Shown here: positions 22,919 through 32,917 of the stretch, piece after piece
Layout: each line of letters begins with the position of its first letter
How positions within the stretch are numbered: position 1 is the stretch's first letter
From: Ahaetulla prasina
Taxonomy: Eukaryota; Chordata; Lepidosauria; Squamata; Colubridae
Direction: 5' to 3'
DNA: 64,000 nt
Assembly (NCBI RefSeq): GCF_028640845.1
Contig: NC_080546.1
Coordinates: forward strand, 54,943,409-55,007,408
Position numbers and translations under genes: made by a program
The notes under the pieces: generated by a model
The model's database searches: none
What the model saw: the letters and a program-made list of their open reading frames with translations, nothing else
What the model was told of the DNA's origin: nothing

Positions 22919-23324
22919 GTAAGCGCCCCCTGAGCGCGTGCAGAGCGCCGCGCCCGGAGAGGATCCCGCGCGGGGCTGGGAAGCAGAGCGCCTCGCCCGC
23001 CTGGCTTCCGGGGCTGCAGCCCCGCGTGGGGACGATGGGCGTCGCCGCCCGCCCGCCTCTTCCTCTGTCTGGTGGGCCGGGCTGGAGCCATGGGCGTCCT
23101 GGGCGCCCCCTACAGCCCAGTGGCGGAATGGCCGGCCCGCAGCCCCGGGTGGGCGGGGATCGCCTCAGCGGAGCCACTCCGCATCTGCAACCGGGCGAGC
23201 GGCGGCTTCCTTGGGGGCCAGGGCGGGGGCCGCACCCCACTGTCCACCGAGAATTTGCTGCGGGCCAATAAAAACTGACCCGCGGGCCGCAGTTGGCCCG
23301 CGGGCCGTAGTTTGGACACCCCTG

Positions 23325-23404
23325 CCTTATACCTTATGCCTTATACACTGTAAGCCGCCCTGAGTCTTCGGAGAAGGGCGGGATATAAATGTAAATAAAA
23401 AAAA
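23325..23404 (+). mobile_element. SINE/LINE 3' tail fragment
   Basis: After short TTATACC repeats, the sequence CACTGTAAGCCGCCCTGAGT and GGAGAAGGGCGGGATATAAA is the same 3' tail as in the SINE at 11749-11996, followed by an A-rich run. It is strongly 5'-truncated. The UPRT-bearing hAT inserted directly beside or into it. Confidence 0.75.
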
Positions 23405-23638
23405 AATACAGCTACCCATCTTGAATCAAACTTTGGAGGCTCACAAAGCAAAAAAATAAAATTAAAATTCCAAGGGAATAGTCTTTTGAGTTTTTGCCAT
23501 AATTTTATCTTATGTTTTATGCTACAATTAAATTAATACAATTAAAAGGATAAAAGCTAATAAAAACTAGAAAAATGAAAGAGTAAAAATAACGAAGTGC
23601 AGAAAAGGAAAAAAAATTGAAAGAAATTGAAAATGTAT

Positions 23639-23670
<32 letters not shown>
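23639..23670. repeat. (GT)n microsatellite
   Basis: Uninterrupted GT run of about 15 units. Confidence 0.95.
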
Positions 23671-23671
<1 letters not shown>

Positions 23672-24257
23672 CTTAATATAAAGAAAATTTATAAATGTAT
23701 ATTACATAAATACATTTTTAGCAATATACCATAAATATTTTGTTAAAATACAACAAATGATCTCTTCTTATCTCATTCTTTACCTAAAAATACAAATTTA
23801 AAAATTGTAATTCAGTCCTAGTCAGTCCAATAAGGGTTACCAGAGATGTCAATGTATCTATTTTAATCTTATATTTTAATCAATTAAACTAAATGTATAT
23901 TGCTTCCTTTACTTTTAACAATCTTGTTCTTTAATCTCTTCAAATAATGTTCTAAAAGTTTTTTTCTTTAACATTTCCTACAAAAACATTCAAAGTTTTA
24001 ACTTTAAAGTCAATCCAATATAGGCTAGTTATCCAAGTTATTTGGTTATTTTATTTTTTAATTATTATTATTTTTTTAAATTGTTTTATTACATTATTAA
24101 GAGACTAATAATATTAAGGTATATTAAGGTATATCTAATTTATCATGTCCAGTAGATCATATTTCTCTTTGACGATATCATTTGCATACAGGGTACCTAT
24201 GAAGACATAGAACTCTAAAAAGTAATTTTAATTTCCTTGTCCATTAAAATATTTTAT

Positions 24258-24330
24258 TGCCTTACACACTGTAAGCCGCCCTGAATCTTCGGAGAAGGGC
24301 GGGATATAAATGTAAATTTAAAAAAAAAAT
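24258..24330 (+). mobile_element. SINE/LINE 3' tail fragment
   Basis: CACTGTAAGCCGCCCTGAAT and GGAGAAGGGCGGGATATAAA followed by an A-rich run: another 5'-truncated copy of the tail seen at 23325-23404. Confidence 0.75.
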
Positions 24331-26102
24331 TTGCTCCATTCTTTGTTGGGAAATAAACAGCTATTGTTTTGAATTCTGAAAAAAAATGATAGGGGGGACT
24401 ATTGACTTGGAAGGCAGCAAGTTATCTCATATTATCATATGAAGCATTGTATGGCTGAATTTTGGAAATGTATACATATTATTTTAGGATAGAAAATTAA
24501 AATTATTTTTACAAAATGTTATCTCATTTACAATTGAAAAAAAATAAAATAAAGAATTGTGGATATATCAGTAACTCTCTTTAAGGTAGTTCAGCTAATT
24601 AGATGTATATTAACTTGTGAAACAGACTATGGAGATGCTACACATTTTGCTACTAAAGACTTCTAAACGATTTGTCTAAAAGAACGCTACACTGCCACTT
24701 TTTTCATACCGAAATCTCTCTCTCAGTTTGTTTACTGAGGATAAACATTCAGAATTTCCATTCATTTTTAATATTCAGATTTTTTTTATACCATTATCCT
24801 TTAGAATACTTTCCTGTTACTAATTATTCAACAGTCCACATAATTTCTTTCCTTCTCAGTAATATTTTAGCAACTATTCAGAATAAAATCAAATTCAGAT
24901 CTCTATATTTAGCAGCCAGAAGATCATTCTGTTCTCAACAGAAAGTAAAACAAATAACTGGACTGAAGCATTTTGGAATTTGTGTCAGCAAATTTATTAG
25001 TAAGGGATATTCACTCACTTTGGGAAAATAGGACTAAAAGATGGTGGATGATTAAAAAAATAAAGATGTCAAATGAGATTTGAAAGGAGATATAATTGTG
25101 GTTTGATCTATAAGGAAGATCTAACAGGAATATTAGTCAAAATGAAATTGGGTATAAGTGTTGAAAACTGAACAAGTCAGAATATATCTCCCAAAGATTT
25201 TAAAGGCTACCTAGTTGAAAGAAGAGATAATAAGAATTAAATCTGAAAGTAGGCTTGATATACTCTCTATACAATATCTGCCTAAACAAAATAGACTGAA
25301 AAAGGGGTCAAAAATGCATCAAAGAATGCAATAATGCCAATTTAAAAAGAGCACTACTTATCCATGAAAGGAGTCTGTAAACACACAAGAAATATATGCA
25401 CAAATAAAACTCAATTACTGTGTTATATTTAAATGCTATCGTAACCATTATTAATTCTTAATTTTGTATTTATTTAAAATTCTTCTGTAATATTTACCCC
25501 TACCAGTTCATCTATTAATAACCTGCTTTCCCCCTACTTTTCACAAGGACTGATCATGAGAAGGAACTTCATAAAATCTCAAATGTCCACATATTTTTTC
25601 TCCTTTTAAATCCTTTTTGCTTCAAAAGCAGCCACCAGTAACTTCATATATCATACTTAAGTGTTATGTCATGCATAATGTACTTCAAGAAATATTTTAA
25701 GTCTTAAAAGTGATTTCAAAAATGCTTGTTGCACTTCTTTAAAAGAAATACTATTACACAGCAAACAAGCCTTCTGAAGGAAGTGTTTCTTCAAAGCATT
25801 AAAGCAACTGAGTATTTTTTAAGCTCATTAAGCTGTTTTGTAAACTTTTCCAATTGCCTCCACATGAGTATGCATGCCTAAACACTTGATTTTACCAATC
25901 AGAATATAATCTCAAGTGACCTTCTAAATATGAATATATATATTATAATAAAATTATATTAATACTGAAGCTGTATTCCTAAAACAAAAATCCAAACTAA
26001 ACTAGATTAATTTAAAACTTTAAAAAATGACCCAAAGAAAGCTAAAATTTGAATGAGGGAAAATATATCAATGATACTAAAATTCTGATTTTAAAACTGC
26101 TG
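24331..26102. other. AT-rich non-coding sequence
   Basis: I see no gene or clear transposon; open frames such as the one at 24672-25031 have no family features. Confidence 0.4.
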
Positions 26103-26304
26103 CATAGCAATAGCACTTATACAGCACTGTCTGAATGGTTTACAATGCCAGCATATTGTCCCCAAAAATCTGGCTCCTCATTTTACCAATCTTGGAAGGA
26201 TAGAAGACTCAGTCAATGGTGAGCCTTGTCAGGATTGAACTCTAGACTGAGAGCAGAATTGGCCTGCCATACTACATCCTAACCACTGCACTACCAGGGC
26301 TCTG
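26103..26304 (-). mobile_element. tRNA-derived squamate SINE
   Basis: Read on the minus strand it starts AGAGCCCTGGTAGTGCAGTG (A-box region), has a B-box-like AGTTCAATCCT, and a body with GACTGAGTCTTCTATCCTTC and GGTAAAATGAGGAGCCAGAT. It ends near TAAGTGCTATTGCTATG. The body matches the SINE inside the L1, but the head and tail differ, so these are two subfamilies. Confidence 0.85.
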
Positions 26305-26390
26305 TGTAGAGACATATACACACAAAAAAGGAAAATCCCTTTGACACTATTTTATGTATGCAGGAATAGAACTCTTTATTGCAAATAAAG

Positions 26391-27365
26391 CAGGGGTGAA
26401 ATCTAAAAATTTTCCCTACCGGTTCTGTGGGCGTGGCTTAATTGGTGGACGTGGCTTGGTGATCAGATGACTGGGTGGGCATGGCCAATAACAATAAATA
26501 ATAAAAATAATAAACGAAGTATAAAAAACAATAAGAGGTATCAAAAACCAACTTTCACACTTTACGCACACACAACACAACTGACTCACACACAATGTAA
26601 AAGCAGCTGCACTTCACACTTCACACAGCCACAAAAAGCTCAAAAACCAACTTTCACACTTTACACACACACACCTCACACACACACAGACAAAATGCCA
26701 CATACAGCTTTCTGAGATTTTGTGTGTTTGTGTAGTTAGAGTGAAACACTACAGAAACACACCAAATCTCAGAAAGCTGCACAAATATTTTATTTTATTA
26801 TTTTATTTTATTTTATTGTGGACTTCAAATCCCAGAGTTCCTCAGCCAGCAAAGCAGGAAGTCAAAGCAAGCTTTTTTTTTATTATTCAGTAGCATGGCG
26901 TTGCCAGCCCGAAAGAGCAGTAATTATAGGTAAGTGAGGAGGGGGAATTGGCTGGGCATGGGTGGGGCTCTTGAAAGTGGGGGCTGTTAAAAAGTGAGTT
27001 TAAAAGCCTGTGAGGATCAGGAAACTCCTCTGGGATCGCCAGAGGAGGCTTTTAAACTTCAGGTTTTTTTCTTGTTTTTTTTTCCCCTTCGGCTGAAGAG
27101 GGTTTTTTTAAAAAAACTTTTAAAGGGTTTTGATGATCTCTGCTCAGCTCCGCGATCATCAGAGGGTTGTTTTTTTTTTTACTTTTAAAGGCATGTTTAG
27201 GCTGAAGAAAAACTTTTAAAAGTTAAAAAAAAAAACCTCTGCTGATGGTGCGGCTCAGCAGAGGCGGGGGACGGGGCCAGGGATTTTTGCTACCGGTCCT
27301 CCGAAACAGCTGCCATCGCTACCTAATCTGGAGAGCCGGTGCAAACCGGGAGCATTTCACCCCTG
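26391..27365 (+). mobile_element. Non-autonomous hAT-type element (975 bp)
   Basis: The termini are CAGGGGTGAAAT and, in complement, ATTTCACCCCTG. The perfect 8-bp duplication is AAATAAAG (26383-26390 and 27366-27373). Near the left end are subterminal GTGGGCGTGGCTT-type repeats like those of the UPRT-carrying element. CA-rich arrays (26560-26700) and a piece of the palindromic MITE (GGACTTCAAATCCCAGAGTT, about 26821-26850) lie inside. No transposase is seen. An inverted family member is at 59823-60709. Confidence 0.93.
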
Positions 27366-27669
27366 AAATAAAGGCAAACGCTTTATATCTTAGATCTTAG
27401 TCTGGTCATCAAGCATGCCCTGGATATGTACTAATTGAAGACAGATGAACTGGTTTCTCGAATCTATAAAATCCACAGTGAGGTAAGTCATGGGCAATGA
27501 ATTTTATAGGACCTGTTCTACATAATCAGAGTACATCATACATTAAATCACTGTCATATTTATCTTGGTCTGCAACAATGCTACAAAACGTTACCAAAAA
27601 CAGTTTGGCTTCTTACAGCAAAAAAAAATATATGTTAAAACATTTTTAAAATGGCCAAAAAGGACTGAA

Positions 27670-27678
27670 ACACACACA

Positions 27679-27760
<82 letters not shown>
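27670..27760. repeat. (CA)n(GA)n compound microsatellite
   Basis: A CA run (27670-27710) joins a pure GA run (27711-27760). Confidence 0.95.
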
Positions 27761-27763
<3 letters not shown>

Positions 27764-28904
27764 GATGTGCACACACACATACTTTCACTTTCAGTACTAA
27801 ACTGAAATAGCATGCATTGATATAAAATTTAAATATATAACTGTACCTATTTATGTAGATATTGCGACTGATTCCCTGTTGCTGGATTATAACCAAACAG
27901 ATGAAGCAGATTATTTCAAGAATTCTTCATAATAAAACTTCTTACTGTGATAGCTGAACCACTAGATAAGATACACAACTCTCTATCAAGTGATTATTGG
28001 CTATGGGAAGCTTTACTTGAAATTTACTTGAAAATGGTTTTGTGTAAGAGTGCTCCAGAGGCAGTGGCAAAGGTTCTATTTAGCGCCTTTAACTTATAAT
28101 GAAGGAGGTGGAATTTCCAACAACCTCATTTTTATCAAATCATTGCACTAAAGAAGGTTGGGTAAGTGAAAACCTATTATCTCATTCTATAATCTTTTTC
28201 AATATTTCCAAGATAGTATTTGCTACAAATCAGTGAGAAAAAGTCAAGATTCAATTTGTTTAAATATTATTATTTCACTCCATAGCATGTGATCGTAAGA
28301 ATGCTATACTAGGCTTTCTTACTTGGAAGAGTAGTCTTCTAACATATAGTTAGAATTCAAATCCATGTAATGTAATGTAACATGTATGCTAATTCATATA
28401 AGTATTTATTGTTAAATAAAATTTAATAAAGCTCTTTTCCATGTCTTTTCAGGTTAATTTAGATATATTTAAAGGAACAAAATTAAGTAACAGTAAATTA
28501 AGGCTTTATGTCAATTTAAGCCAGTCAGTTTAAGCTAATAGTTTAATACTATTACTGCGGATTAGGAAATTCTTATGGAATTTTCAGAGGGTTACAGTAG
28601 AAAAGCTAATTATCCAATAATAATCTTTAGTCTCCAGATACAGCAACCTCCCAGAAATCTGGAATACAGCTTCAACATATCCTCCTAATGATAATGCTGC
28701 AGAAATAAAAATAAAATCTTCAAGTTTTATGTAACTCTTGGTGACCTTATGGACACATTTATGTCATTTTCTTGGGAACAATACATAGTTAATTTTTCAG
28801 GTTTTTTGTTTAATATTCCAGACTAGCTATAGTTTTGAAATTTCCTGGATATATTTCCTACAATAAAATAGTTAAATAGGTCCATCTTTATAAAGAAATT
28901 ACAG
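27761..28904. other. Non-coding sequence
   Basis: Mostly nothing recognisable. A possible worn SINE remnant lies at about 28715-28800 (TAACTCTTGGTGACCTTATG), too degraded to annotate separately. Confidence 0.35.
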
Positions 28905-29112
28905 ATTACAGATTAATAGATAACAGAGTTGGAAGGGACCTTGTAGGTCATCTAGTCCAACCTCCACAGCCCAAACAGGCGACCCTACATCATTTCTGAT
29001 AGATGGCAGTTCAATTTCTTCTTGAACGCTTCCAGTGATGAAGCTCCCACAACTTCTGAAGGCAAGCTATTCCATTGGTTGATTGCTCTGTCAGAAAATT
29101 TCTCATTTCCAG
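28905..29112 (-). mobile_element. CR1 LINE 3' end fragment
   Basis: On the plus strand it reads AACAGAGTTGGAAGGGACCT, then GTCATCTAGTCCAACCTCC, the complement of the standard CR1 terminus, and runs back into the end of ORF2 (TTCCATTGGTTGATTGCTCT). It is 5'-truncated and abuts a GT microsatellite. Confidence 0.9.
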
Positions 29113-29113
29113 G

Positions 29114-29153
<40 letters not shown>
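29114..29153. repeat. (GT)n microsatellite
   Basis: Pure GT run. Confidence 0.95.
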
Positions 29154-29156
<3 letters not shown>

Positions 29157-29202
29157 ATACACAGGTTTTGCTAAGACATAGCTACTATGCCTTAAATATT
29201 GT

Positions 29203-29224
29203 CATATATATATATATATATATA

Positions 29225-29295
<71 letters not shown>
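29203..29295. repeat. (TA)n microsatellite, left flank of PLE
   Basis: A long TA run that ends exactly where the PLE terminal sequence begins; a matching TA run follows the other end (30490-30537). Confidence 0.95.
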
Positions 29296-29298
<3 letters not shown>

Positions 29299-29345
29299 TT
29301 TGGTTGTTCGGGTTTTCTCCCGTGTAAAATTGGAAGTGTCTTGGC

Positions 29346-29379
29346 GACGTTTCCACGAAGTCTCATTCGTCATCTTCAG
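29346..29379 (-). ncRNA. Hammerhead-ribozyme-like core, PLE copy A left arm (mutated)
   Basis: On the minus strand this is the same fold as at 30370-30403, but the closing stem II base next to GAAA is changed (TTCGTG in place of TTCGTC). The G-C pair beside the catalytic core is lost, so the copy is probably impaired. Confidence 0.55.
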
Positions 29380-29550
29380 GCTTCGTGCTTCTGGGAGCAA
29401 TGTGTGATCGCAGCTGTTTCTTCCTTTTAACTGCTAGTGGGGGTTTGAACTGATTGGGTGGGAGCTTGGCTGTGCTCTGATTGGATGGGGGTTTTTTTGT
29501 GCTCTGATTGGCTGGGGGTGTGTCCTGTATTGGTGGGGGCTTGGTTGTGC

Positions 29551-30141
29551 TCAGTTTAGTCTGTATTGCAGGGGATTTGAGCTGGTGAGCTGCATAGCTG
29601 TTGTTTGGCTTTGTGGTCGTGCTACATCTTCATAGTGGGTGTCAGTCTGCTGCATGTATGGATTGGAGGGGTTTGAAATGGCTAATGTTGCAGCTGCGGT
29701 CTGGCTTCTGGTCCTTGGTCGTGCTTCATGATCAGTGTGGGTTTGGGTCTGCTTTCTGGGTGGATGTGCGGTGGTGACATCCTGTGTGGACCTCGTGAGT
29801 GTGGGTCTGGTGTCATTCCTCGTGTTAGGGACTCGTTTGTCAATAAGGGCGGGTTTCCAAATGGCTGGTAGGCGGGAGGTGTCATCTCGTTTGTTCATGC
29901 TGTGTGGGCGTTTTTCTATCTCAATGGCTTCTCTGATTATTCTGTTGTTAAAGTGTTCAGTTTTGGCGATAGTTCTGGTCTTTTTAAAGTCAATATCATG
30001 TCCTGTGACTTTAAAGTGTTGGACCAGGGAAGAAGTTGGTTCCTCTTTTTTGAATGAGTTCTTGTGTTCTTCAATGCGTGCACTTATTCTTCTGTTGGTT
30101 TGTCCACTATGAAGATGTAGCACGACCACAAAGCCAAACAA
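29551..30141 (-). pseudogene. PLE GIY-YIG endonuclease C-terminal fragment
   Basis: The minus-strand frame contains SGQTNRRISARIEEHKNSFK, then EEPTSSLVQHFKVTGHDIDF and AKTEHFNNRIIREAIEIEK. This is the distal half of a GIY-YIG nuclease domain: the arginine helix region and the catalytic glutamate of REAIEIEK, as in PLE endonucleases. A long Pro- and Thr-rich tail follows (DTSRLPAIWKPALIDKRVPN onward). The GVY half is cut off at the junction with the right piece near 30110. A frameshift ends it early at NPLQYRLN; the undamaged continuation is in the right piece. Confidence 0.85.
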
Positions 30142-30386
30142 CAGCTATGCAGCTCACCAGCTCAAATCCCCCTGCAACACAGACTAAACTGAGCACAAAC
30201 AAGCCCCCACCAACACAGGACACACCCCCAGCCAATCAGAGCACAAAAAAACCCCCATCCAATCAGAGCACAGCCAAGCTCCCACCCAATCAGTTCAAAC
30301 CCCCACTAGCAGTTAAAAGGAAGAAACAGCTGCGATCACACATTGCTCCCAGAAGCACGAAGCTGAAGCCTGAAGATGACGAATGA
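30111..30386 (+). pseudogene. PLE ORF C-terminal tail within the pseudo-LTR
   Basis: The frame reads HYEDVARPQSQTTAMQLTSS, then Pro/Lys/Asn-rich repeats (ANQSTKKPPSNQSTAKLPPN). It ends ...STKLKPEDDE with a TGA stop at 30384-30386. The same HYEDVARP segment lies near the end of the left-piece frame, so this is the natural C-terminus of the PLE protein. The stop codon falls inside the hammerhead-like fold. Its 5' part is missing, so it is only a fragment. Confidence 0.75.
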
Positions 30387-30403
30387 GACTTCGTCGAAAC
30401 GTC
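30370..30403 (+). ncRNA. Hammerhead-ribozyme-like core, PLE copy A right arm
   Basis: The order of elements is CUGAAGA (fits the hammerhead CUGANGA core), one extra U, stem II GACGAA/UUCGUC closed by UGAGAC, then GAAA and CGUC with a possible cleavage after GUC. PLE pseudo-LTRs are known to carry hammerhead ribozymes with a minimal stem III. The extra U and a weak stem I (GC plus a GAA/UUC pairing across an internal loop) leave activity uncertain. Confidence 0.6.
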
Positions 30404-30484
30404 GCCAAGACACTTCCAATTTTACACGGGAGAAAACCCAAACAACCAAAGACCTATATACAAACACCCGTGAAAACCTCAGAA

Positions 30485-30489
<5 letters not shown>

Positions 30490-30535
<46 letters not shown>

Positions 30536-30537
30536 AT
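30490..30537. repeat. (TA)n microsatellite, right flank of PLE
   Basis: TA run directly after the PLE end; partner of 29203-29295. Confidence 0.95.
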
Positions 30538-32917
30538 AAAATATATTACATCACTAAAAATACTGAAGATATCAGAAGCTAATTTAAAGCAAGCGTTTAA
30601 TATGTTGCACCCATATAGAAACCTTACTTTCTCTTTTAAAACAATAGAAGGCTTTTTAATAACAGAATAATACAACAATATTTTGTATTGTTTTTCTATT
30701 ATTGAAGTGTTCTATTTATTGAAGTGTTTGAATAAGTTTAGCTTATTAAATTTATCCGTCTACATATTTATTAGCTACTGACAGGCAATATAAATTCATG
30801 TATATTGCAATCAAGTTATTTGGTTATTTACTATTTACCATTTAAAATAAATTCAGATCGTTAGTCATAATTTAATTTGGTAAATTATTATTTATCATAT
30901 CTTGCTTTTCAAATACTGAAATAATGTATTAGGGATAGATGATGCTGTATCACTGCCAACGTAGCCAAACAATTATGATTTGTTCAATGTACTGGAATAA
31001 AAATGAGCTTTTACCTGTGTACATATGCTTTCTTGTTGCACATTTAGTACAATTCTGTAATTCTTTAATGTTACACACACACATAGACACACACACAGAG
31101 AGACACATACGGAGAGAATTGTTTTGTTATATGGTAAACTAACAACTTAAAAACAAATCAAATATTATGACTTAAGATGCCTTTTCATTCTAGCTCTCTT
31201 AACCATATTTTTATGTAGAAATATACATGTATATTACTGTACTATATAAGTATAGTATATAGACCTTTTAATTCATTGATAAGCTTAAGCAAGAGAACAT
31301 TACATTACAAACAATATAAGGGATGGAGCACAATAGCACAAGGCTTAAGCATAATGGAAAATTAAAGACCAAACTTAATGGATACAGTAGTGGACAGTAA
31401 TAAAATCGCACTCATGATAGCTTTCTGGGGAGCCAAATATTTACATATTAGGTGTTCAACAACTACATGTATATAGTGTCTCTTCTGAATAATTAAGGTT
31501 CATTTTAAGATTTCCAACGGTCATAAAACTCTTATTTTCAACTAAGAAAGTTTTGATGAAATAACAAGAGACTATACAGAGAAAGGAATAATCAATTCAG
31601 CTATTTAAAAAGAAAATCAATGATTGCAGGAAGCCAAAACAACTAGCAAGTAGCCTCAGATTGGAGAAATGATTTTAACAACCATTTATTGACTGACAAT
31701 TTGCAAATAAATAAAATAGAATCACAGCCCAGTCATTCAATCAAATTGCTTTTATCCAGCTGTAGTTGCCACTAGATATTCAGCTTCTTCCTTCCCTATA
31801 GAAGCTTTTCTTTTCAGGGTGTTTTTTTTTTTTTGCATCTTAATTGATGCCTTCCATTTTATTTTATGAAATAGAAAAGAAAGACAAATGAAGGAACAAA
31901 AGAGAACATAACCATAGATGAAATAAGATTGCTATTCTTTTGCCCAGAATCACAGCACCACAGTATCAGCATCACACCAAAACCTGACATGGAATAATTC
32001 AATAAACCTAATGCAATAAATATAGAATCGTATAATTACATTATTGCTAAAAACGATGCTCAATACCTATGTACAAAACCATTTCTATAATATGTAATGT
32101 AATTTGCTTTTTTAAATTTTATATATTTTATATTATTCTTTTTAAATAATTAATTTAGTGAACATATTTAAAACTCCTTCCGCACAACAAGAAGCCTGTA
32201 TATTGAGTGGGTTTGAGAATCTGTGATTGGCTCAAAATCACCTAGCAAGCTTCCATACATAAGCTGAGACTAGAATTCAGTTTCCTGGTTTCTATCCTCG
32301 GGCCTTATTACTCCAACCAGGCTCTCCAATATCTTAATGATTATTACATAGGAATAAGGTTCATTAAAAATACTAGAACTTCCTTCCATATGATACTTGT
32401 ATAACTTTATCCCAGCTTTTCCTGTGACCTTGCATTTGGGGCAAGTACAAAGCAAAATGCAGCAATATAACATTGAACCATGAAGGTGAAAGGTGAAATT
32501 TCAAAAATAATTGGAAAGAACAATAGGCTGATGTAAGATTCTAAGATATAATAGGATGGGTTTTTCAACATTGTACCTGAGGATGAGATTAAAATAATCA
32601 AGTTCTCTGGAAAATGGACAATGTATGCCAAATACAGAAGTTAAAATAATTTATATTAAGTCTGATAAATTTGCACTGGTTAGCTTGGGATGACATAAAC
32701 TGGTTTAAGACAATGGATAATCTTCAGCAGTTATACCTAAGAAGTTGGACAAGTATTTTTACATCAAATGCATTCAAATAATTTTTCATCTTAACACACA
32801 ACTGAACTTTTAACTACTTATAACTACTTTTTGGTGTTAATTTGCTTTTATGGACCTGCTCAAAACATTAATGTATTTTTAATGTCTGCATATTTCATTA
32901 TGTGAACACACATATGC
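30538..32917. other. AT-rich non-coding sequence
   Basis: No gene or transposon is recognised. A CA-rich microsatellite lies at about 31073-31110. Confidence 0.45.

Larger units (their letters stand above)
21832..23324. mobile_element. hAT-type element carrying captured UPRT promoter and exon 1
   Basis: The left end is CAGGGGTGTCCAAAG, and the right end is its near-complement TTTGGACACCCCTG. A perfect 8-bp duplication CCTTATAC flanks it (21824-21831 and 23325-23332). No transposase is present. The outer about 350 bp on the left hold hAT-like subterminal repeats (GTGGGCGTGGCTT variants at about 21930-22020). The interior from about 22210 to 23275 is an abrupt CpG-rich block that contains the first exon of UPRT with promoter-like upstream and intron-like downstream sequence. 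It is therefore a non-autonomous hAT that has picked up host gene DNA, analogous to Pack-type elements. Confidence 0.93.
29296..30488. mobile_element. Penelope-like element, head-to-head inverted copy A
   Basis: The left piece (29296 to about 30110) is a minus-strand copy of the element's 3' part, including the end of the GIY-YIG endonuclease gene and the pseudo-LTR. The right piece (about 30111-30488) is a plus-strand copy of the same 3' end. The outer sequences are reverse complements over roughly 340-370 bp (29296-29634 against 30107-30455). Both pieces retain the element end GGTTGTTCGGGTTTTCTCCC or its complement. Because the pieces overlap in content, a simple twin-priming inversion does not explain them. 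TA microsatellites border both sides. Confidence 0.85.

Noticed and set aside
22383..23240. 285-codon minus-strand open frame in the UPRT block
   Set aside because: It is Arg/Pro/Ala-rich shadow coding caused by high G+C on the strand opposite the UPRT exon, with no family motif.
27565..27896. Open frames over the CA/GA compound microsatellite
   Set aside because: The translations are dipeptide repeats of the microsatellite.
29735..30112. 125-codon plus-strand frame over PLE copy A
   Set aside because: It is the antisense shadow of the PLE endonuclease fragment.
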